DNA of 35,478 nt from Parachlamydiales bacterium (GCA_023265455.1 JAHFTQ010000018.1:1-35478), one strand, 5' to 3'; numbered from the stretch's first letter, positions 16,524 to 24,293 are shown. The notes: generated by a model not told the origin, from the sequence alone. Program-made: numbers and translations.

Positions 16524-16553
16524 CGGATTCCAGTTCTGATCTTTTTAGGTGTT
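16524..16553 (+). repeat. tRNA-Phe 3'-end repeat, copy 3 (degenerate)
   Basis: CGGATTCCAGTTCTG then ATCTTTTTAGGTGTT. The first 15 bases match copy 2 exactly and the last 11-13 match again; the middle is changed and 2 bases shorter. It marks the other side of the DUF1016 module and overlaps the 3' end of the ankyrin gene. Confidence 0.5.
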
Positions 16554-17771
16554 GGTGTCGTGAGATGTGAGTAATTCGACGATGGTTTGATGTCCAGAAT
16601 CTGTTGCCAAATCTATGGCTCTTTTTTCATCATCGTTACGGATATTGATATCGACCCCATGTTCTAACATAAGTTCTACCAGATCTTTTCGACCTGATTG
16701 AGCAACATAGTGTAAATAAGTGTTTCCTGAATCGTCGATATGGTGAACATTAGTTCCATTTTTGATCAGTAAGCGGCAGATATTGAGTGCATCAGCAGTG
16801 CCCGTGTGACCCCTTAAAATAGAAGATCCTCCTTGGGCTAGCGCGTTCACATTCGCTCCTGCCTGAATGAGTAAGTTAGCAATTTCTACTGAACGAGCTT
16901 GCATTAAAGGCGTATATCCTCCTATATCGGCCGCGTTGACATTAGCCCCCTTTTCAATCAGGCATTTTACACATTTTACTGCCTTGCAAACGGCAGCGAT
17001 CTGTAAAGGAGTAATGTCCCGAGAGTCTGCAAGATTGACATCAGCGCCATTTGTAATGAGGAATTCAAAGCATTCTATGCTTGAGTGGCCCTTTGATGCC
17101 TCAATTAATGCTGTGGTTTGATCGGGTCCCTTCTGTCGAGCATTGATATCAACACCATGGTTTAGCATGAATTCTACGATATTTTGAGCGCCTCGTTTTG
17201 CTGCATTGACTAGGAGAGTGATGCCGTACTTTTTTATACTATCAGCTAGCTCTAAATCTTGTTCCTTTGATCGGAGGTGTAATTTAAATGATAAGAGTTG
17301 CCTAAAAGAAGGTGAGTTCATGACCATGTCATCTGCTAAAATATGAAACAAATTCTCAGTTGATATGTTTTCTAAGCTTCTTAGCGTCTCTTCAGAATCT
17401 AAGATTTTTTTTGCAAGGTCACTATATTTTGCAGGAACAAGACCGCCAAAAAACCTGTAAGAGTCGCATGCTTCTTTGACTTCTTTAAATAAGTTCCCAA
17501 GATGTTGGGTGGCTCCAGCAAAATCCAGGGCTTGGAATCCAAATTCTTTAGAGCGTCTTACAAAAGCATACGATCCATGAGTTTCTCCATGCCAGTTGAC
17601 CAACCTTAGATTGCACAGCTCAGAAACTTTTAAATACGATGTGATTTCTGCCATCGCCTCATTTGGTAAGGATGAGATGGTTGGGTTGGGTGATCCTAAA
17701 AAATTTGTAACCAGTGAGGTTGCAAAAGAGTAACTTCTTTGAGTAAAACCACAGATTAACTTGAATGCCAT
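16545..17771 (-). CDS. F-box and ankyrin-repeat protein, candidate secreted effector
   Basis: A 408-aa eukaryote-like protein. An F-box-type segment spans about residues 33-75 (ISSLPNEAMAEITSYLKVSE then LCNLRLVNWHG). After a middle region, six or so ankyrin repeats run from about 185 to the end (GHSSIECFEFLITNGADVNL; AVKCVKCLIEKGANVNAADI; GRKDLVELMLEHGVDINIRN). F-box proteins of intracellular bacteria recruit host Skp1-Cullin ubiquitin ligase and present ankyrin-bound targets. That this one is secreted is inference; no signal peptide is evident, so type III secretion would be expected. GAGG precedes the ATG, and a good terminator follows the gene. Confidence 0.88.
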   Translation of the reverse strand: MAFKLICGFTQRSYSFATSLVTNFLGSPNPTISSLPNEAMAEITSYLKVSELCNLRLVNWHGETHGSYAFVRRSKEFGFQALDFAGATQHLGNLFKEVKEACDSYRFFGGLVPAKYSDLAKKILDSEETLRSLENISTENLFHILADDMVMNSPSFRQLLSFKLHLRSKEQDLELADSIKKYGITLLVNAAKRGAQNIVEFMLNHGVDINARQKGPDQTTALIEASKGHSSIECFEFLITNGADVNLADSRDITPLQIAAVCKAVKCVKCLIEKGANVNAADIGGYTPLMQARSVEIANLLIQAGANVNALAQGGSSILRGHTGTADALNICRLLIKNGTNVHHIDDSGNTYLHYVAQSGRKDLVELMLEHGVDINIRNDDEKRAIDLATDSGHQTIVELLTSHDTNT

Positions 17772-18124
17772 TCTAACCTCAGTTTTTGTTTAGTGCTTAT
17801 TTTACACAAATAAATATTAAATTTAAATAAAAATAAGAGATATTGCGCAATTAAAATTTCCATGTCTTATAATTAGTAATTATTTGACACGGCATCTTTA
17901 GCACCCGAGATGAATTTGCTCCTAGAAATGTTTTTACTACAGAATTTAAAGTAATTTTTTTGAATCCGAGTTCGGAGTAGAGAAAAAAATGAGGATCCGT
18001 ATACGGCTCGTAGAGAAATCTTCTTTCTGGCCGCTTATTAGGCGGAATGACTACAATTGCCCGTGTCTTGCAAGGGCCAGTCTTTACAGTACTAGCCTCC
18101 CGTTAATCATTTTATTGAGGAAAC
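17772..18124. other. AT-rich intergenic region between divergent effector and GT25 genes
   Basis: 353 bases with no credible gene. The left third is extremely AT-rich. TATAAT lies at 17868-17873 on the plus strand with TTGCGC 19 bases before it, a weak promoter candidate that would leave a long leader. An open frame starting at 17989 has no matching features and overlaps the GT25 gene. The region must hold the promoters of both divergent genes; I cannot place them firmly. Confidence 0.4.
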
Positions 18125-18961
18125 ATGAAAGTTCGATATTGGGTTGCCATTGTGGCTGCTTTAGCTTCTACTTATCTATTTCTAACCTATCTGGGAAATT
18201 CTCAAAGGACTGAGCTATTGAGACTCATCAAACCTCTTGAAGTGACACTTCATCAGACAGGGATTAAGGGGATCGACTGCATTTATTGTATTAATCTAGA
18301 TGTACGAAAAGAAAAATGGGCATCGATGGAGCGAAAGCTGTCTCATCAAGGGATGAAGGCAAACCGCGTTTTAGCAATTAACGGTTGGGAAGACATCACA
18401 CGCGGACAAATTAAAAAAATCCAAAAACCTTTCAAAGCGAGATTAAATCGAGGGCGGATAGGATGTTTGCTCAGTCATCTCTCTGTTCTTCATGATGCAA
18501 AAAATAGAAATTTAAATCGCATCTTGATCTTAGAAGACGACGTCAGTTTTATTTCTGATATGAAAAATGTGAGCGCCTATCTAGATAAGATTTCCGCGCT
18601 CGATCCCGAATGGGATATTCTGTTTCTGGATGATTGGAGTTTGGTAAAAGATCTAGAAGGTCGTCCGCCTGAGAATCGACCCGGCTCAACAATGTCCGAG
18701 GTTATCAAAAAATCTAAAGAGACCCTTAAAGGGACAGGTTTTGTGCGTACGTATTTCCGGCATGGAGCCTATGCGATGATTATCTCAAAAAACGGGGTCA
18801 GAAAAATTTGCGATTATTTCGCCCAAACTCCTGTATTCTTTGCCTACGATCTAGAGTTCAATCACATCGACAAAATAAGAATGTACGAAACCAATAAAGA
18901 TTTTGTGACTGTCGATGGGGCCATTTCCGACACCTGCTCCAAGCCTCTGAAGAGCTTTTAA
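18125..18961 (+). CDS. Membrane-anchored GT25-family glycosyltransferase
   Basis: A 278-aa protein with an N-terminal membrane anchor (about residues 5-23) and a GT25 domain, the family of bacterial LPS galactosyltransferases and animal collagen galactosyltransferases. Key stretches are CIYCINLDVRKEKWASMERK, RGRIGCLLSHLSVLHDAKNR and the metal-binding ILILEDDVSF. GAGG precedes the ATG. It has no glycan operon around it, sitting between an effector-like gene and an AlbA_2 gene, so LPS decoration or modification of protein targets are both open. Type II orientation would place the catalytic domain outside the inner membrane, unusual for a nucleotide-sugar enzyme. Confidence 0.82.
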   Translation: MKVRYWVAIVAALASTYLFLTYLGNSQRTELLRLIKPLEVTLHQTGIKGIDCIYCINLDVRKEKWASMERKLSHQGMKANRVLAINGWEDITRGQIKKIQKPFKARLNRGRIGCLLSHLSVLHDAKNRNLNRILILEDDVSFISDMKNVSAYLDKISALDPEWDILFLDDWSLVKDLEGRPPENRPGSTMSEVIKKSKETLKGTGFVRTYFRHGAYAMIISKNGVRKICDYFAQTPVFFAYDLEFNHIDKIRMYETNKDFVTVDGAISDTCSKPLKSF

Positions 18962-20833
18962 TTATAGGTCTTTACTTGTATAGGCTTGATCGACACGGTT
19001 CGGCTTTTCAGGGTATCGTAAACGAAGAAGGCCTTGTTCTACCATCAGAATGAGGAAACGGGATCGCAACCCCTCAAAATTTCGGTCTAATAATTCTGCC
19101 AGCTGTCTTCTTGTCAACCAATGTTTTTGACAGAGTCTTAAAAGAGTTGATTCAATCTCTCTGTAGGACATGCGTCTATTTTGCCTAATAGGTTCTGCAA
19201 TTTTAACTAATTCCTCCCATTCATTATCAGGAATTTTTATCATATGTATGGAGTCAGAGCCCATATGTATGGAGTCAGAGCCCATATGTATGGAGTCAGA
19301 GCCCATATGTATGGAGTCAGAGCCCATATGTATGGAGTCAGACAAAGGAGGTAGGCCATATCGGGTCCATCTTCTCTGACCGTCTTGAATCAAAGCTCCT
19401 TTGCTAACAAGGTGTTGAAGAAGTCGGGTCATATCTGTGGCGTGGGCAGAGGTGATTTGACGCATGCGAGCATTATCCACCCACTCTTCTAGGTCGGCTG
19501 TGACTAGTGCCTGCACTTCAGGAGGTGAAAATTTTTCAAATTTGGTTCCAAAGCGCTCAGTGAGTCTAACGAGAGACTCCTCTGGGATTAGGCTAATCAT
19601 GGGCAGTGTCCATATCACGCGGTCCGGCTGAACGCGTTCTCGAATGATGGGAGAGCGCCAGTGCTGAGAACTCCAGCCGCGTTGAATTTTATCTACACCC
19701 GACCCTGCTTTTTCAGCTGCGCCGATCATTGTAAACATGGTTTGCAGCGATTTATTGCGGCATTCACTCACATTGCCGAGCAATAATTGATCGAGTGAAA
19801 TCAGCAAAGAGCCGGGGTTAGAAAACTCAAAACGATCCTGATACTTTTCAATGACTACCCCTCCCTGGCCTAGGTAATCGGCATGAATGAGGGCGTTGAC
19901 TAAGGCTTCACGAATAGCTTCATGAACGACCGTTTCTCCTTTACGGAAGAGATCAGAGTCTAATTGGAAGGGGAGCTTTAAATCAGCAGAAAGCCTTTGA
20001 ACCACCCGGATGTAAAACTGAAACAAGTTTCCTGCCCACGTACCATCTAAAGTGATTCTGTCAGTCCAGCGTACCGCGGGGTCTGCAGAGAGCTTTTCCC
20101 GGTAGTCTACAAAGTACTGTGGCAGTGCATCGCGAAGAGTTTCCTCTTTACCAAACATGAGTAGTCCAGCTACTGTGAGTCCTTTGAGGCCGGTTTCTCT
20201 GCATTGTCTCCAACCACCTAATTTAGTCAGCAAGCCCCTATCATCCTCACTTAACCAGGGATGGGTTGGTTTATGGGATGCAAGTCGCTGGCGGTATTGT
20301 TGAAGGCTTTGGGGATCTAAATCGTCCATTAGATAATGCTTTAGAATTCGGCCATCTGCATGTTCTTCAGATCTGTCAACTAGCATTCGACTCACTTCTT
20401 GTTCAGTGCAGTGATAGTCTCCTTCGTGGTTGCGCCTGAAAGTTCCTCTGAGAGGATTTTGCTCGATGAACACAGGGCGTTGATAGCGAGATGCTCGAGG
20501 GACGTGAATTGCAATGATTTTTCCACAGGGATGGTCGAATTCTTCAACGTCGTGATTTCCAAGGAGATTAGCACTGACCTTTGTTCTATTGTTAAGCGTA
20601 TCCCAAAAACTCTTTTTTATTTTGTGTGGGTCTGCCAGTCCGATAACATTTCCATTACTCTCGACACCGAGTAAAATAACTCCACCTTGAGTATTTGCCA
20701 TGGCGCTGTAGGTTTCCCATAAGCTTTGTGGTAAGCCGCCCTTAGCGGATTTGAATTCTAAATCATCGCTTTCGCTCCAACCGAGATGAGTTAAGATATC
20801 AAAAGGATTTACGATGGATTTTTGTTCTGACAT
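18962..20833 (-). CDS. AlbA_2 / RecG-like HATPase protein with tandem-repeat linker
   Basis: A 623-aa protein. The N-terminal AlbA_2 (Schlafen-like, divergent AAA_4) domain spans about residues 15-150 (ESDDLEFKSAKGGLPQSLWE; TQGGVILLGVES). The middle GHKL-like ATP-binding HATPase_c_4 domain lies about 300-410 (IREALVNALIHADY with the Glu/Asn N-box, RFEFSNPGSL, EKAGSGVDKIQRG). A linker has five copies of a GSDSIHM unit (about 498-531), and winged-helix-like sequence follows at the C-terminus. Such proteins are usually called transcriptional regulators or ATP-dependent helicase relatives; some belong to defence loci. The exact role is unknown. Confidence 0.85.
   Translation of the reverse strand: MSEQKSIVNPFDILTHLGWSESDDLEFKSAKGGLPQSLWETYSAMANTQGGVILLGVESNGNVIGLADPHKIKKSFWDTLNNRTKVSANLLGNHDVEEFDHPCGKIIAIHVPRASRYQRPVFIEQNPLRGTFRRNHEGDYHCTEQEVSRMLVDRSEEHADGRILKHYLMDDLDPQSLQQYRQRLASHKPTHPWLSEDDRGLLTKLGGWRQCRETGLKGLTVAGLLMFGKEETLRDALPQYFVDYREKLSADPAVRWTDRITLDGTWAGNLFQFYIRVVQRLSADLKLPFQLDSDLFRKGETVVHEAIREALVNALIHADYLGQGGVVIEKYQDRFEFSNPGSLLISLDQLLLGNVSECRNKSLQTMFTMIGAAEKAGSGVDKIQRGWSSQHWRSPIIRERVQPDRVIWTLPMISLIPEESLVRLTERFGTKFEKFSPPEVQALVTADLEEWVDNARMRQITSAHATDMTRLLQHLVSKGALIQDGQRRWTRYGLPPLSDSIHMGSDSIHMGSDSIHMGSDSIHMGSDSIHMIKIPDNEWEELVKIAEPIRQNRRMSYREIESTLLRLCQKHWLTRRQLAELLDRNFEGLRSRFLILMVEQGLLRLRYPEKPNRVDQAYTSKDL
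19241..19342. repeat. 21-bp in-frame tandem repeat in the AlbA_2 gene
   Basis: Four full copies of a 21-base unit beginning CATATGTATGGAGTC plus an 18-base partial fifth copy, identical to one another. Read on the minus strand, each adds seven residues (GSDSIHM) to the linker before the C-terminal winged helix. Because the unit is a multiple of three, copy-number change keeps the frame. Perfect identity suggests recent expansion. Confidence 0.95.
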
Positions 20834-20915
20834 AGGTTTGCAATTTTTTTACTAATTATCAACCAAGGACTTATTCCTGAAAAGCTAAATCAAGGTGCCA
20901 GGAACCTCATGGGTA

Positions 20916-20946
20916 AACAATACTGCGCGGTTCGCGCAGTATTGTT
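20916..20946. terminator. Perfect 14-bp hairpin between divergent genes
   Basis: AACAATACTGCGCG and its exact complement CGCGCAGTATTGTT are separated by GTT. No U-tract follows on either strand, so it is not a standard intrinsic terminator. It lies between divergent starts (20833 minus, 21043 plus), where a terminator is not expected. A regulatory site or a remnant of a mobile element are alternatives. Confidence 0.4.
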
Positions 20947-21042
20947 GCTCGATTCTTTGGTCATCAGGATTTTCTAGAACAAAATCGATCTCTGTCTATA
21001 CACTCTTGCGAGATTGGTCCAAAGCTTATTCTTAGGAGATAT

Positions 21043-21636
21043 ATGGGTATTCCTCTTGTTCTAGCTTCCATGATGTATGTTCTTACGGGTGCACCATCTG
21101 TGGGGAAGACGTCGATTGTTAAGGAATTGGAAAAACAGGGAGAGTCTGTCATTCACGAGGCAGCTACCGACTGGATCGAAAGTAGAATTCGATCGGGCGT
21201 CAAAGAATTTTGGAAGGGAGGCGACTTTATTTATGAGATTTTTAAGTTGCAGCTGGAGAGAGAAGAGCCGTTTTTATCTGCCCCTAGACGTACATTTGTT
21301 GATCGGGGGATTTTCGATGGTTATGCTTTTATTTTGCCCAATTCTTTAGCAGGAACAAGCACTCTTGCGTCTATCAATGCGACACTGAGTGCCATTGATA
21401 TGAATCAGCGCTATGCGGCTATTTTCTTTATTCTTCCCTATACAGATTCAAATTTTTCTCCCACTCAGACTGAAATTCGACGGGAAAATTCCAAAGAAGC
21501 GGGAGAGTTCCAAGCCGCGCTATTTGCTGTTTACTGTCAGCACAAGAATTTTATTGTGGTTCCTGGTAATCTATCAGCTCAAGAGCGAGCGACTTTCATT
21601 TTAGAGTGTGTTAACCGCCTTGAGCAGCAACGATAA
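21043..21636 (+). CDS. AAA_28-like P-loop ATPase (NadR/TTD14-like)
   Basis: A 197-aa soluble P-loop protein. Walker A is TGAPSVGKTSIV (about residues 15-26); the lid and acceptor part includes FVDRGIFDGYAF (Walker B-like VDRG) and a Lys/Arg-containing tail. This resembles the AAA_28 group that includes NadR-like kinases and eukaryotic TTD14. A nucleotide- or small-molecule kinase is possible. AGGAG 6 bases before the ATG supports the start, although Met10/Met11 lie closer to the domain. The next gene follows after 11 bases. Confidence 0.75.
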   Translation: MGIPLVLASMMYVLTGAPSVGKTSIVKELEKQGESVIHEAATDWIESRIRSGVKEFWKGGDFIYEIFKLQLEREEPFLSAPRRTFVDRGIFDGYAFILPNSLAGTSTLASINATLSAIDMNQRYAAIFFILPYTDSNFSPTQTEIRRENSKEAGEFQAALFAVYCQHKNFIVVPGNLSAQERATFILECVNRLEQQR

Positions 21637-21647
21637 GGAGATTCATA

Positions 21648-22106
21648 ATGTCAATGTCAGAAAAACCAGCACTTCCTCAAATTTCGTTCAATGGTTATGT
21701 TTTTAACCCGAAAAGGCCTGCTTCAGATGCGAGCTATTCCATAAATTTGAAAGAAGGTGGATGGGAATTACAGAGTTGTAAGGGTAAAAACTATAAGATA
21801 GAACTCGTAGAGTCGAATGAGAGATTTTCAACGACTCCGGCTCTTAGATTTTTGGCCCGTTGTAAAACTATTGAAAGGTTATTTGCCTTAGGAGGCTTGA
21901 TATCGACGGGTAGTGCAGGGTACTTTTTTGGAGTAAAAAAGGATTACCGTTTTAGTATCGTGAGCGTAGTCATAACAGGAGTTCTTGTGGTGGCTTACTC
22001 CTATTTTAATGGACAACGTAGAAGAGCAAGTTTTGATATCGCTAATGGGGCGCTGAAAGCTCATAAAAACCTAACGTGCACGCCTTCCGACTACGGCTTG
22101 GCGTAG
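21648..22106 (+). CDS. Hypothetical protein with two membrane segments
   Basis: A 152-aa protein of unrecognised family. A soluble N-terminal part (residues 1-75) precedes two hydrophobic segments (about 82-98 and 104-119: LFALGGLISTGSAGYFFG; SIVSVVITGVLVVAYSYF), giving a bilobed pattern, then a basic tail. AAGGAG before the ATG supports the start. It is probably co-transcribed with the ATPase and its 3' end overlaps the convergent obg gene by 16 bases. The paired hydrophobic segments loosely resemble chlamydial Inc proteins, but an ordinary inner-membrane protein is as likely. Confidence 0.65.
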   Translation: MSMSEKPALPQISFNGYVFNPKRPASDASYSINLKEGGWELQSCKGKNYKIELVESNERFSTTPALRFLARCKTIERLFALGGLISTGSAGYFFGVKKDYRFSIVSVVITGVLVVAYSYFNGQRRRASFDIANGALKAHKNLTCTPSDYGLA

Positions 22107-23089
22107 TTAACTCCGGCTAAGATAGCTTGTTGCAGGGCGGGGATGCCGAGGTTGTGGAGGGCGGAGATTTCAAAGATGGGAGCAGAGTTGATGGCTTGGC
22201 GGAACAGCTGGGCATTTTCGGGGGCCTCTTCAAGGTCGATTTTATTGAGCACGATGAGAGAGGGTTTTTCAAGGAGAGCAGGGCTGTAGGCGCGTAGTTC
22301 ATTTTGAAGAACGCGAAAATCATCTAGGGGATCGCGCCCTTCGCTGCCGGAGATATCAATGACGTAGATGAGGGCGGCGGAGCGTTCAATATGGCGTAGG
22401 AATTCAAAGCCTAGACCGCGGTCTAAGTGAGCTCCCTCAATGATGCCGGGAATGTCAGCGAGTAAGACGCGGGAGCGGTCTTCACCGTAGACGTAACTGA
22501 GGTTAGGAAAGAGGGTCGTGAAGGGGTAAGCTCCGATTTTGACTTCTCGGTGAGTGATGCGGGACATGAGGGACGATTTTCCAGCATTGGGCATGCCGAT
22601 CAAGCCGACGTCAGCAATGAGCTTGAGTTCTAATTCAATTTCAAGGGTCTCTCCAGGCTCGCCTTCCGTGCAGACGTAAGGAGCTTGGTGAGTGGGGGTT
22701 TTGAAACGGTTATTGCCTTTTCCTCCTTTGCCTCCTTTACAGAGGATCTCAGTGCGAGATTCTTCGATGAAATCATAGATCACTTCGCCGGTGAAGGCAT
22801 TTTTGACGAGTGTTCCACAGGGGATTGTTAAGGTGAGATCTTGTCCATTTTTGCCTTTGCAGAGGTTGGCGCCGCCGGGTTGACCATTTTCTGCTTGAAG
22901 GAGGCGGCGGTTACGGAAGCTTTCAAGGGAGACTACTTGGGGGTCGGCTTCGATGATCACCGAGCCGCCTTTGCCTCCATCACCTCCACAGGGGCCGCCT
23001 TTGGGGATGTACTTTTCGCGACGCCAAGCGATAACGCCATTCCCCCCGCGTCCTGCGGTTAAAGTGAGTCTGGCTTTATCGACAAACAT
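22091..23089 (-). CDS. obg: GTPase Obg
   Basis: A 332-aa GTPase involved in late assembly of the 50S ribosomal subunit. The N-terminal glycine-rich Obg fold (FVDKARLTLTAGRGGNGVIA; GGPCGGDGGKGGSVI) covers residues 1-158. The G domain follows: G1 GMPNAGKSSLM, switch GAYPFTTLFPNLSYV, G3 DIPGIIEGAH and G4 NKID. It lacks the extra C-terminal OCT domain of some relatives, as is common. It lies 6 bases after rpmA in the classical rplU-rpmA-obg order. Confidence 0.97.
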   Translation of the reverse strand: MFVDKARLTLTAGRGGNGVIAWRREKYIPKGGPCGGDGGKGGSVIIEADPQVVSLESFRNRRLLQAENGQPGGANLCKGKNGQDLTLTIPCGTLVKNAFTGEVIYDFIEESRTEILCKGGKGGKGNNRFKTPTHQAPYVCTEGEPGETLEIELELKLIADVGLIGMPNAGKSSLMSRITHREVKIGAYPFTTLFPNLSYVYGEDRSRVLLADIPGIIEGAHLDRGLGFEFLRHIERSAALIYVIDISGSEGRDPLDDFRVLQNELRAYSPALLEKPSLIVLNKIDLEEAPENAQLFRQAINSAPIFEISALHNLGIPALQQAILAGVNYAKP

Positions 23090-23095
23090 AGTTAT

Positions 23096-23350
23096 TTACT
23101 GGGGAAGGGGCGAAACAGAAACGTAGGTCTTGATACCTCGGCGGTAAGAGACGACTCCGTCGATCATCGAAAAGAGTGTATCATCTTTGCCAGTTCCCAC
23201 GTTTTTATCGGCTGCCCATTTTGTGCCGCGTTGCCGAATGAGAATGCTTCCAGCTGTGACGATTTGTCCAGCGGTAGCCTTGATTCCCAAGCGCTTAGAT
23301 TTTGAGTCCCGTCCGTTCCGGACCGATCCTTGACCTTTCTTATGTGCCAT
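23096..23350 (-). CDS. rpmA: Ribosomal protein bL27
   Basis: An 84-aa protein of the large ribosomal subunit near the peptidyl-transferase centre. It contains the family's [20 protein letters not shown] start and [19 protein letters not shown]. The N-terminus begins directly with the mature-type sequence, without a Firmicute-type cleavable extension. Between rplU and obg with gaps of 7 and 6 bases. Confidence 0.98.
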   Translation of the reverse strand: MAHKKGQGSVRNGRDSKSKRLGIKATAGQIVTAGSILIRQRGTKWAADKNVGTGKDDTLFSMIDGVVSYRRGIKTYVSVSPLPQ

Positions 23351-23357
23351 AGTTCGA

Positions 23358-23669
23358 TTATCCTACAATCTCTAGAATTTTGACTCGATGATAATGCTGG
23401 CGATGGCCGACCTTGCGGCGGACACCTTTGCGCCTTTTGTACTTGAAAGAGATGACTTTATCTCCTTTTGCGTCTGCAATGAGTTCACCTTTTACAATGG
23501 ACTTTGCGACGTAGGGCGCTCCAACTTTCGTTTGCTTGCCAGTGCTTAGAAAGAGAACGTTTTTAAATTCAACGGCTGCTCCTTTTTCAGCTTCAAGCAG
23601 CTCAATATCAATGACATCATCCTTTTCTACCCGGTACTGTTTTCCGCCGGTCTCAATGATTGCGTACAT
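23358..23669 (-). CDS. rplU: Ribosomal protein bL21
   Basis: A 103-aa large-subunit protein with the normal family length. It starts [20 protein letters not shown] and includes the conserved [20 protein letters not shown] near the C-terminus, which binds 23S rRNA. AGAGG 6 bases before the ATG. First gene of the rplU-rpmA-obg operon, with a promoter at 23703-23731. A nested pair of miniature elements begins 17 bases upstream of that promoter. Confidence 0.98.
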   Translation of the reverse strand: MYAIIETGGKQYRVEKDDVIDIELLEAEKGAAVEFKNVLFLSTGKQTKVGAPYVAKSIVKGELIADAKGDKVISFKYKRRKGVRRKVGHRQHYHRVKILEIVG

Positions 23670-23702
23670 TTTCTACCTCTAAAATATCAAAATATAGAGG
23701 AC

Positions 23703-23731
23703 ATCTTAATCGATCGGAAGATTCTGTTCAA
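23703..23731 (-). promoter_or_regulatory. Promoter of rplU-rpmA-obg
   Basis: On the minus strand: TTGAAC (23731-23726), 17-base spacer, TAAGAT (23708-23703). This puts the transcript start near 23696, about 27 bases before the rplU ATG. Confidence 0.55.
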
Positions 23732-23747
23732 TACCCATATTCAGCTA

Positions 23748-24081
23748 AGAGAGTGTTTCAAATCTCAGATTTCGTCGCTTTTTGGAGGATTTTTGGCCAA
23801 TTTGGGCTTCTTTTATCGGGGGTAATACCAAGTCCAGGAAATAAATGCATATTTTAGCTGCGTGAAAGCTGCCGAAATTCCACGATCGTAAGTGGGTTAG
23901 TATTAAGCAATACAAACCCACTTACGATCGTGAAATTGCGGCGCTTTGACGCGCTAAAATGTGCATTTATTTTCTGGACTTGGTATAATATACGAAGTTG
24001 ATATAACCCCCGATAAAAGAAGCCCAAATTGGCTCAAAAAGCCCCAAAAATCGACTGAAACTGAGTTTTGAAATACTCTCT
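23748..24081. mobile_element. Family B-related miniature element, interrupted by a family A element
   Basis: Arms AGAGAGTGTTTCAAA (left) and its near-complement at 24067-24081, then TTCGTCG, TTTTTGGCC and CTTCTTTTATCGGGGGT with the matching right arm. Removing the inner 160-bp element and one TAA duplication leaves 171 bp. It also restores the centre GGGGGTAATATACGAAG, which matches the centre of the 24293 copy (AGGGGTAATATCCGAAG). It is therefore a relative of family B with different outer ends. Confidence 0.75.
23826..23985. mobile_element. Miniature palindromic element family A, copy 2, nested
   Basis: 160 bp, closely matching copy 1 in the inner arms and centre. The ends read TACCAAGTCCAG in both arms. 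Flanked by TAA at 23823-23825 and TAA at 23986-23988, a 3-bp duplication of the same type as copy 1 (TTA). It is inserted in the loop of the outer element. Confidence 0.85.
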
Positions 24082-24106
24082 AAGGTTCAGGGTCATCAAA
24101 AAACAG

Positions 24107-24135
24107 TTGTAAATTGGTGGTTTAATTGATAATAT
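24107..24135 (+). promoter_or_regulatory. Promoter of the 39-aa basic protein gene
   Basis: TTGTAA at 24107-24112, 17-base spacer, TAATAT at 24130-24135. The predicted start lies about 32 bases before the ATG at 24174. Confidence 0.45.
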
Positions 24136-24173
24136 TAAATTGAAAGTAGTGATATAAAATATAGGCGGTTTGT

Positions 24174-24293
24174 ATGAAAAATTTTAATAAAAGAAAAGCT
24201 TCCAAAATAACATACAAAAGCCATCACAAGCATAAGCCGTTGATTAAGAAAGGGCGGATTCGAAGTATGGTCGAGCGTTACACGGCTCTATAA
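24174..24293 (+). CDS. 39-aa very basic protein
   Basis: Encodes MKNFNKRKASKITYKSHHKH followed by KPLIKKGRIRSMVERYTAL. AGGCGG 5 bases before the ATG and a plausible promoter support expression. About one third of the residues are Lys, Arg or His, as in small ribosomal or nucleic-acid-binding proteins, but I do not recognise it as a standard ribosomal protein. Its TAA stop shares its last base with the first base of the adjacent miniature element, so the element inserted at the very end of the gene and the original C-terminus may have differed. Confidence 0.6.
   Translation: MKNFNKRKASKITYKSHHKHKPLIKKGRIRSMVERYTAL

Noticed and set aside
17989..18213. 74-codon plus-strand frame before the GT25 gene
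   Set aside because: Overlaps the GT25 start in another frame, no ribosome-binding site, no protein-like composition; the GT25 reading has clear motifs.
19241..19342. Direct repeats as a possible CRISPR array
   Set aside because: The units are contiguous without spacers and read as an in-frame peptide repeat.
23676..23700. Hairpin CCTCTA/TAGAGG that could hide the rplU ribosome-binding site
   Set aside because: The best promoter puts the transcript start near 23696, so the upstream arm would not be fully transcribed; the stem is only 6 bp.
23748..24081. The large hairpin upstream of rplU as an L21 leader or riboswitch
   Set aside because: It lies upstream of the promoter, is shared in parts with other loci, and is explained by two nested miniature elements.
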